From NCBI GenBank assembly GCA_023139225.1, contig JAGLNZ010000357.1, positions 1 to 6,537 of the forward strand: a stretch of DNA of 6,537 nt, given 5' to 3'. The notes beneath the pieces were generated by a model. That model was not told the origin of the DNA. It ran no database searches and was given only the letters and a program-made list of their open reading frames with translations. How positions within the stretch are numbered: position 1 is the stretch's first letter; each line of letters begins with the position of its first letter. This document shows, one piece after another, positions 1 to 5,128 of the stretch. The position numbers and the translations under genes were made by a program. The DNA is from Desulfobacula sp. Lineage in GTDB: Bacteria > Desulfobacterota > Desulfobacteria > Desulfobacterales > Desulfobacteraceae.

Positions 1-906
1 CGAGCAGGTAAAACTCGTATTGATAATACTGTTGATTACAATATCAACTCCCGGTTTTATTTCATTTTTTTCATTGAGAATGGCAAGTCTTGCGCTCACT
101 CCAGTTCCGGTGGGGCTTCTGTCAACTTCGCCCTCGGCAAAGATACAGCAGTGCCTTGAATGGATATTCTCAAGGTCAGGATAATCCACAAAGATGGTCC
201 CGTATAAAAAGCTTAAGTCTTTTTCAAATGGATGAACAATTTTTTTTGAAGCCATGATGGCATTTTTAATCATCCGGCCTTTTTCCACGAGCTTTGAAAA
301 ATAGTGTGGTGTGCATTTAAGCCCAAGATCCCGGGCATTGACAAATGCATAGAACGCACCGCCAAATCCCAGGTCATAGGTAACCTTTCCAAGTTTTGGG
401 ACATCAACAACCGCATCCAGTTTTGGTGCAAAAGAGGGCACGTTTTCAAAGGTTACCGACTCAACCCGATCACCGCGCATATTGGGTTTTGCCGTCACAA
501 GCCCCGCAGGTGTATCAATCCTGATCTTCTGATCCAAAGTTTTGATCTTAACAAAACCCGTCTCAACCGCAACAGTCGTTATGGCAATAATGCCATGCCC
601 GCACATGGTGGAAAATCCTTCATTATGAATAAAGAGAATTCCGAAATCCGCATCTTTTGTTACAGGTTCCGTGATAATACACCCGTACATGTCAGCGTGG
701 CCCCTGGGTTCAAACATAAGGATTTTCCTGATGTGATCCAAATGTTTTTTTGCATATTTTCTTTTTTCAAGAATTGTATCACCGACTACGGCCGGAATCC
801 CTGAAGTGATGATCCTGAAAGGTTCACCGGCAGTGTGGGCGTCAATGGTTTTTATTTTTATATATTTTTTCTGCGGTATAAAGTTTTCCATCTTTGTGAT
901 TTCCAT
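1..906 (-). CDS. trans-3-hydroxy-L-proline dehydratase (proline racemase family), 3' end cut by window
   Basis: Cytosolic enzyme expected to dehydrate trans-3-hydroxy-L-proline to delta-1-pyrroline-2-carboxylate (after tautomerisation), a step in hydroxyproline breakdown. The first 302 residues are visible. The family is usually about 340-350 long, so roughly 40 C-terminal residues lie outside the window. The start region has the family signature DAHTAGEP (residues 22-29). The first catalytic Cys is in NEGFSTMCGHG (C102). The second site reads DRSPTGTGV with Thr at residue 266, where proline racemases and 4-hydroxyproline epimerases have Cys. From family knowledge, the Cys/Thr pair marks dehydratases such as human L3HYPDH. 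The start is uncertain: ATG at 906 is used here, but ATG at 891 is in frame and neither has a clear Shine-Dalgarno. The frame is open back to the prmA stop, 63 bases upstream of 906, so the two genes may be co-transcribed. Family is near certain; the dehydratase call is strong but rests on one residue. Confidence 0.88.
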   Translation of the reverse strand, partial: MEITKMENFIPQKKYIKIKTIDAHTAGEPFRIITSGIPAVVGDTILEKRKYAKKHLDHIRKILMFEPRGHADMYGCIITEPVTKDADFGILFIHNEGFSTMCGHGIIAITTVAVETGFVKIKTLDQKIRIDTPAGLVTAKPNMRGDRVESVTFENVPSFAPKLDAVVDVPKLGKVTYDLGFGGAFYAFVNARDLGLKCTPHYFSKLVEKGRMIKNAIMASKKIVHPFEKDLSFLYGTIFVDYPDLENIHSRHCCIFAEGEVDRSPTGTGVSARLAILNEKNEIKPGVDIVINSIINTSFTCS

Positions 907-921
907 GCTGTTTATCAAGTG

Positions 922-960
922 TTCAACATTATACTTTAAAGGCTGTATAACATGGTTGAA
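922..960. repeat. imperfect inverted repeat between prmA and the hydroxyproline dehydratase gene
   Basis: TTCAAC (922-927) plus TTATAC (929-934) pair with GTATAA (945-950) plus GTTGAA (955-960). This gives 12 base pairs with an asymmetric internal bulge (1 base against 4) and a 10-base loop. On the minus strand a TATAAT box (933 to 928) lies inside it, 21 bases before the ATG at 906, so it could be an operator over a promoter private to the dehydratase gene. No good -35 box is seen. It lacks the GC-rich stem and U-tract of an intrinsic terminator. Function is inferred only. Confidence 0.3.
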
Positions 961-969
961 TGATGGTAT

Positions 970-1896
970 TCAATGTCTGGTTTTCTTTTTAACTGCAAGG
1001 GCGACCCATTCATCTGAATATTCTTCATGGATGACACAAAGATGATTGGCCTTAAGCGCTGCCAATACATCGTTTTGCCGCTCTTTGATAATGCCTGAGA
1101 GGATGGTTGTGGTATCCGGTGTCATTCTCATTGATATCCGGGGCAGAATATCGACAATGACCTGAGCAATAATATTGGCGGCAATAAAATCATATGAAGT
1201 CTTGTCAGTTTTATCCAGTGTTGTACATAAAAGATTAAACATACCGGGTTTTATTTCATTTTTGACAAGATTTTTTCGGGCTACTTTTATAGCGACCTCG
1301 TCATTATCAATGCCCGTGATGTGCCGGGCACCAAGTCTGGCAGCCGTAATCATTAAAATCCCGGAACCGGTTCCAACATCAAGGAATGTTGAACCAGGCT
1401 TGATATATGTTTCAATCAGCTTTATGCACATGGCCGTTGTCGGATGGGTGCCGGTGCCAAATGCCATCCCGGGGTCAAGACGAATAACGATCTCGTCTTT
1501 TTTTGCATCATGATCTTTCCATTCGGGTTTTATGGTTATTTTGTCTGTAACCTTTGTTACTTCAAAATATTCTTTCCAGGATTCGGACCAGTCTTTTTCA
1601 TCAACAAGTTCGGTTTTGATATCAATTTGAATATCCAAATCTGCCAGGTTTGAGGCTTTTTGTTTTATTTTTTCAAGTATGATGTCAGACGAATCAAGCA
1701 GGGGCAGAAAACCGGTAATCGAGTTGATTTCAGGCTTTGGAAGCGTGTTGGTGCCAAAGCCTTCATCAGGTTCATCCAGGGGGATATCACACACGACTCC
1801 TTTAAGGTTAAAGGAAAAGAAAATGTCACAGATCAGTTCTTCGGCCAAAATCAAATTTTCAGCATCAAATTGGACAATGACTTTTTTGAATTTCAT
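970..1896 (-). CDS. prmA: ribosomal protein L11 methyltransferase PrmA
   Basis: SAM-dependent cytosolic enzyme that methylates amino groups of ribosomal protein L11. It has 308 residues, the normal length for the family. The N-terminal L11-recognition domain (about 1-100) ends in the linker with DWSESWKEYF (102-111) and the TIKPEW segment (121-126). The class I methyltransferase domain carries the PrmA hallmark LDPGMAFGTGTHPTT (140-154), the SAM-binding glycine loop LDVGTGSGIL (172-181), the acidic GIDNDE strand end (195-200), the ANIIAQ motif (240-245) and SGII (267-270). The ATG at 1896 is preceded at 9 bases by AAGAAAGAG, a reasonable ribosome-binding site, and the protein begins like other PrmAs (MKFKKVIVQF). 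It is transcribed away from the kinase gene at 1973, and the hydroxyproline dehydratase gene lies 63 bases downstream. Nothing is broken. A second, divergent PrmA homologue lies at 3218-4057; of the two, this copy is the canonical one. Confidence 0.95.
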   Translation of the reverse strand: MKFKKVIVQFDAENLILAEELICDIFFSFNLKGVVCDIPLDEPDEGFGTNTLPKPEINSITGFLPLLDSSDIILEKIKQKASNLADLDIQIDIKTELVDEKDWSESWKEYFEVTKVTDKITIKPEWKDHDAKKDEIVIRLDPGMAFGTGTHPTTAMCIKLIETYIKPGSTFLDVGTGSGILMITAARLGARHITGIDNDEVAIKVARKNLVKNEIKPGMFNLLCTTLDKTDKTSYDFIAANIIAQVIVDILPRISMRMTPDTTTILSGIIKERQNDVLAALKANHLCVIHEEYSDEWVALAVKKKTRH

Positions 1897-1972
1897 GGCT
1901 GCTAACTCTTTCTTGTGTTTTTATTAAAAAAAGATTATTTTTCAAGGTAAAATAATATTAGAATAAATACAA
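1897..1972. promoter_or_regulatory. divergent promoter region between prmA and the histidine kinase gene
   Basis: This 76-base, very AT-rich gap lies between two divergent start codons, so it should hold both promoters. On the minus strand AAGAAAGAG (1914-1906) is a likely ribosome-binding site for prmA, and TTGAAA (1945-1940) is a possible -35 box without a convincing -10. On the plus strand TAATAT (1953-1958) could serve as a -10 for the kinase, again without a clear -35. The kinase start has no obvious Shine-Dalgarno within 15 bases. The individual boxes are weak; only the location is well supported. Confidence 0.4.
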
Positions 1973-3214
1973 ATGCTTTCAAAAAACAGTTTACAAAAAA
2001 AATTATTTATCTCGATTTTTATCATTATGTCCATCATGATCATTCTGGTCACTATATTGGTGACGGTTTTTTTGGGGCAAGGCTTAAAAGAACACTTGAA
2101 TTTTCTTATCCCCGGCATGCTGGGCACAGGCTTTTTTGTGCTGATTATGACATTGGGATTGATCTTTTGGGTAGTTGAAAAAAGCCTGAAACCCCTGGAC
2201 AGTCTTCTTATACAATTGTCGAGCCTGCATAATGCCAATAAAGGCAGTGCCCTGAGAAAAAATCTTGCCAAAATTCATTTGGATAAAAATGATTCTGACA
2301 TAGAAGAGATTCAAAAATTAAAACAGGCGTTTTCAAAAATAAGAGATCTGTTTATTTTAAATTGGGATCAGCTTGAAAATCATAGAAACAATCTTGAAAA
2401 AACGGTTGATGAAAGAACCCGTGAACTCAACGGATTAATTAAAAAACTGGGCCAGCAGATCGAAGAGAGAAAAGAGATTGAAACGCGGCTTTTAAATGTA
2501 CAGAAACTCGAAGCCATTGGCACGCTTGCCGGTGGTATTGCCCATGAGTTTAATAATCTTTTTATGGCCATTACAGGGTATGCTTCCCTGATTCAAAAGC
2601 AATCCGAGCCAGGGCATCCAAACGCAGTAAAAGCTGAAAAGATAAGGAATCTGGTTGATAACGGATCACAGTCTATCAAACAGCTGCTCGGGTTTGCAAG
2701 AAGTGGTAAATATGATCCTGGTCCATTAAATATAAATGAAATTTTAAGGGTGAATCTGGAGATGTTTAAGCGGTCCCGTAAGGATTTGGAAATTGTTGTC
2801 AGGTATACTCAGGAAATTTGGAACATTTATGCAGATCGGTCTCAAATGGAACATACTGTTATGAATCTTTTATTAAATGCTTCGGAAGCAATGCCGGACA
2901 ATGGTCGAATTATCATAGAAACTAATAATATTGTGCTTGAGAAAAAAAAGGTACGCATGGATAAAGTTGTGTCCGGCAGATTTGTCCATTTTTCAATCCG
3001 GGATGAAGGCAAAGGAATTGAAAATAAATATATCCAACGCGTTTTTGATCCGTTTTTTACAACAAAACCGATCAGCGCAGGCACAGGACTTGGCCTGGCT
3101 TCTGTTTACGGTATCGTTGATAACCATGACGGGTTTACAACCGTGGAAAGTACGGTTGGCAAAGGGACCATGTTCAGCGTCTTTCTTCCCGCCACAAAAA
3201 AAGAAACCAGATAA
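1973..3214 (+). CDS. membrane-bound sensor histidine kinase, NtrB-like catalytic core
   Basis: Two-component sensor kinase in the inner membrane, 413 residues. TM1 is about residues 10-34 and TM2 about 45-68, joined by only some 10-12 residues, so there is no periplasmic sensor domain. A HAMP-like segment (about 69-128, with KPLDSL and DIEEIQKLKQAF) and a charged coiled coil (about 130-180, with TVDERTREL) follow. The H-box GGIAHEFNNL places the phosphoacceptor at H191. The ATPase domain has N-box NLLLNASEAMP (N302), RDEGKGI (D344) with VFDPFFTTK, and GTGLGLASVYGIV (371-382). All catalytic motifs are intact. The H-box is of the NtrB type. There is no receiver domain and no response regulator gene next to it, so its partner is unknown. 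The methyltransferase gene starts 3 bases after its stop, which implies one operon and probably translational coupling. The input signal cannot be read; it may be sensed within the membrane or by a partner protein. Confidence 0.92.
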   Translation: MLSKNSLQKKLFISIFIIMSIMIILVTILVTVFLGQGLKEHLNFLIPGMLGTGFFVLIMTLGLIFWVVEKSLKPLDSLLIQLSSLHNANKGSALRKNLAKIHLDKNDSDIEEIQKLKQAFSKIRDLFILNWDQLENHRNNLEKTVDERTRELNGLIKKLGQQIEERKEIETRLLNVQKLEAIGTLAGGIAHEFNNLFMAITGYASLIQKQSEPGHPNAVKAEKIRNLVDNGSQSIKQLLGFARSGKYDPGPLNINEILRVNLEMFKRSRKDLEIVVRYTQEIWNIYADRSQMEHTVMNLLLNASEAMPDNGRIIIETNNIVLEKKKVRMDKVVSGRFVHFSIRDEGKGIENKYIQRVFDPFFTTKPISAGTGLGLASVYGIVDNHDGFTTVESTVGKGTMFSVFLPATKKETR

Positions 3215-3217
3215 AAA

Positions 3218-4057
3218 ATGATCAATCCATATCATAACCTTTATATTTACTATTTAGACGGGGTCCCCCAGGTTAACAGTACAGTTCAAGGCAATGAAGC
3301 CTTTCTTGGAACATGGGTGGAAGAAGAAGTTTCTTTTCTTTTCTTTTCTTGTTTCTCAGACGATATAGTTGAAGAGATTCTTGAAAAAAATAAAGGCATC
3401 AGCCTGATTGAAAAATATGAAATGACAGGTGAACAATGGCATGGAGATAAGATCGAACCTTATTATGTGAATGATCTTTGCATTTACCCGCCATGGAACA
3501 AGCCCAATGGGAATGATGAAACTATAAATGATGAAACCATAAAGGAAATCCTGCTTGATCCGGGAGTGGTGTTTGGGACCGGCAGACACCAGACAACAGA
3601 AGACTGTCTTTATCTAATCCATCGATTGTTCAGTAAGCACAGGATACAATCCGTTCTTGATATTGGTACGGGAACCGGGCTTTTATCCCTTGGAGCTGCT
3701 GCACTGGGCTGCAAACAGGTGATGGCCTGTGATTTCAATCATCTGGCCATTCAAACAACCCTGAACAATATTCGGCTCAATGGATTTGAAGACACGATTC
3801 TTGCCTTCCAGGCAAAAGGGGAAGAGATAATGTCCATTCCCTGTGACCTTTTGGTTGCTAATATTCATTATGATGTCATGCAGCATATGATTGAAAGCCC
3901 GTTTCTTCTGGAGAAAAAATGGTTTATCCTGTCCGGGCTTTTAAATTCCGAAGCTAAAAAAGTATTGGCATCATTGTCCAAAAAAAATGTCCACATCATT
4001 GAAAGGCGATGCCCGGACGGGATCTGGAACACCATCCTCGGGAAAACCTTAGAATAA
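3218..4057 (+). CDS. divergent PrmA-like SAM-dependent methyltransferase, substrate unknown
   Basis: Class I methyltransferase of the PrmA family, 279 residues. The C-terminal half keeps the PrmA core: LDPGVVFGTGRHQTT (113-127), SAM loop LDIGTGTGLLSLGAAALG (147-164), VANIHYDVM (213-221) and LSGLL (238-242). A weak echo of the PrmA linker is visible at GEQWHGDKIEP and LCIYPPW (71-93). The first 65 residues (LYIYYLDGVP, then an F-rich SFLFFSCF stretch) do not resemble the L11-recognition domain of the prmA product at 970-1896. The target could therefore be another protein or a small molecule; automatic pipelines would probably label it L11 methyltransferase. A 5-residue repeat, NDETI-NDETI, sits in the interdomain linker (99-108), and a pentanucleotide repeat lies in codons 39-45. 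The start is 3 bases after the kinase stop, with only a purine-rich AAAAAGAAA tract before it, so translation probably depends on coupling. Fold is certain; substrate and role are not. Confidence 0.85.
   Translation: MINPYHNLYIYYLDGVPQVNSTVQGNEAFLGTWVEEEVSFLFFSCFSDDIVEEILEKNKGISLIEKYEMTGEQWHGDKIEPYYVNDLCIYPPWNKPNGNDETINDETIKEILLDPGVVFGTGRHQTTEDCLYLIHRLFSKHRIQSVLDIGTGTGLLSLGAAALGCKQVMACDFNHLAIQTTLNNIRLNGFEDTILAFQAKGEEIMSIPCDLLVANIHYDVMQHMIESPFLLEKKWFILSGLLNSEAKKVLASLSKKNVHIIERRCPDGIWNTILGKTLE
3330..3350 (+). repeat. pentanucleotide TTTTC simple repeat inside the PrmA-like gene
   Basis: Twenty-one bases follow a strict 5-base period (TTTTC, about 4.2 units), directly after an AAGAAGAAG run. 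They lie in codons 38-45 and encode part of SFLFFSC. Gain or loss of one unit would shift the frame early in the protein. The tract is short compared with established phase-variable repeats. Confidence 0.6.
3512..3541 (+). repeat. 15-base tandem duplication encoding NDETI twice
   Basis: Two adjacent 15-base units (3512-3526 and 3527-3541) differ at one base (T against C). They are exactly in codon phase and encode NDETI-NDETI just before the SAM-binding domain. The single silent difference suggests a fairly recent duplication that lengthened the linker. Confidence 0.8.
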
Positions 4058-4230
4058 AATTATACAGGTATTGTGAAATTCAAACTTTTTACAAAATTAT
4101 TTTAAAAAATAATGATAAGACAGAATTAATTTGTATTGCACTATAATACCTGTAAGTATATTCTATAATTCTTGAATCCGATTGTCATAAAAGATCTTGC
4201 CCAGAAACTACATAAAGTGCTGGATAAAAA
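4058..4230 (+). promoter_or_regulatory. intergenic region with probable promoter for the HDOD-hybrid kinase operon
   Basis: This is a 173-base, AT-rich spacer. A perfect TATAAT (4142-4147) with AAGACA (4117-4122, four of six matches to the -35 consensus, spacer 19) is the best promoter candidate and would give a leader of about 77 bases. A second TATAAT (4164-4169) has no -35. A GGAT (4224-4227) just before the ATG at 4231 may be the ribosome-binding site. No intrinsic terminator is seen after the methyltransferase gene: the only compact palindrome, ATTATTTT/AAAATAAT (4096-4113), is all A/T. Read-through from the upstream operon therefore remains possible. Confidence 0.45.
4063..4154. repeat. 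spaced 10-base inverted repeat flanking the promoter region
   Basis: TACAGGTATT (4063-4072) is the exact reverse complement of AATACCTGTA (4145-4154), with 72 bases between. The right copy overlaps the last three bases of the candidate -10 box (4142-4147). This geometry would suit two half-sites for a DNA-binding regulator that loops or blocks the promoter. In AT-rich DNA a chance 10-base match is possible, although the CAGGT/ACCTG core is less AT-rich than its surroundings. Confidence 0.4.
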
Positions 4231-5124
4231 ATGCCAAGTCAACACAATAAAAAAATGGAACCGGCAAATCGATTAAACACCGCCGGATCCCTTATAAAAA
4301 AATTCACAAAAATGAAAACCATTCCGGCAATTGCAACCCGTCTTATCAGTATGCTGGAAGATGATGACAGCACTTTTCAGGAATTTGAAGAAGTGATTAA
4401 AATTGATCCGACTCTGGTCTTGAGGGTCTTAAGACTTGTAAACAGTTCTTATTATGCATTGCGGACAAAAATCACGAGTATTTCTGAGGCAGTTGCTTTT
4501 ATAGGAATTGACAATTTGAGGAATTTGATCGTTCTTGATGCACTTAAACATTTATTTTCAAAAAATTCCCAGACGAGAATTTTTTCAAGAAACCGATTAT
4601 GGCTTCATTGTGCTGCTGTCAGTATCTGCTGCCAGATGATTGCAGAAAGAATGTTTGCACAAAAAGGGGAAGATGCTTTTTTATGCGGGATTCTTCATGA
4701 CTTTGGGCTGATAGTTGAAGATCAGGTCGTACCGTACAAGTTTCAGGATTTTTGCCATACATATATCCCTGAAAAGCATTTAATTACCGATCATGAATTT
4801 TCGATAATGGGTACAGATCATCAAACTATTGGCTATCTGTTAACTAAGGATTGGGGGCTGTCCCGTGAAATCGGGCAGGGAATCAAGCTGCATCATAAAA
4901 GTCTTGATAAAGTGGACCCCAAAAGCCTTTCCGGCATATTGCAGATTGCAGAATATCTGATTTTCCGATTAAAGCTTTTTGCATTTCCTGAAGTAAAGGC
5001 AAGTCTGTCTCCTCCCTTGCTGATTCATATGAAAGACAATATCAGGGAATACAGAGCCATTGTAGATGATCTGCCTGATGAGATCCAAAGGGCACAAGAG
5101 ATCTACGCTATGGAGAAAGATTAA
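4231..5124 (+). CDS. HDOD-domain signalling protein
   Basis: Soluble protein of 297 residues, almost entirely one HDOD domain (about 20-250), a family tied to bacterial signalling and regulation. The typical order is visible: KTIPAIATRLISML (29-42), the IDPTLVLRVLRLVNSSYYALRTKI helix pair (58-81), AVAFIGIDNLRNLIVLDAL (87-105), WLHCAAVS (124-131), GILHDFGLI (153-161), DHQTIGYLLTKDWGL (196-210) and KLHHK (219-223). H126, H156-D157, H197 and H221-H222 are present, but HDOD domains are generally thought not to hydrolyse nucleotides, so enzyme activity is not claimed. No receiver, GGDEF or EAL domain is attached. The start at 4231 has GGAT a few bases upstream; ATG at 4255 is an in-frame alternative without one. 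The hybrid kinase gene begins 4 bases after the stop, so the two are almost surely co-transcribed and probably share a pathway. The output is unknown. Confidence 0.93.
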   Translation: MPSQHNKKMEPANRLNTAGSLIKKFTKMKTIPAIATRLISMLEDDDSTFQEFEEVIKIDPTLVLRVLRLVNSSYYALRTKITSISEAVAFIGIDNLRNLIVLDALKHLFSKNSQTRIFSRNRLWLHCAAVSICCQMIAERMFAQKGEDAFLCGILHDFGLIVEDQVVPYKFQDFCHTYIPEKHLITDHEFSIMGTDHQTIGYLLTKDWGLSREIGQGIKLHHKSLDKVDPKSLSGILQIAEYLIFRLKLFAFPEVKASLSPPLLIHMKDNIREYRAIVDDLPDEIQRAQEIYAMEKD

Positions 5125-5128
5125 AACA

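Noticed and set aside
304..1045. Two plus-strand open frames (304-804 and 806-1045)
   Set aside because: They lie opposite the hydroxyproline dehydratase gene and the end of prmA, have no recognisable motifs, and their codons are explained by the minus-strand genes.
1942..2271. Minus-strand open frame within the start of the kinase gene
   Set aside because: It is antisense to the membrane segments of a clear histidine kinase, and its composition is low-complexity, as expected for such a shadow.
970..4057. The two PrmA-like genes as a recent local duplication
   Set aside because: The proteins share only the core motifs and differ throughout the N-terminal domain and in motif details (GTGTHPTT against GTGRHQTT), so they look like old paralogues.
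4096..4113. Palindrome ATTATTTT/AAAATAAT as a terminator for the kinase-methyltransferase operon
   Set aside because: The stem is only A/T with a two-base loop and no following T-run, so a stable terminator hairpin is not supported.
4231..5124. HDOD protein as an active HD-GYP c-di-GMP phosphodiesterase
   Set aside because: The LHDFG doublet is present, but there is no GYP motif and the overall pattern, including the NSSYY helix, is that of HDOD domains.
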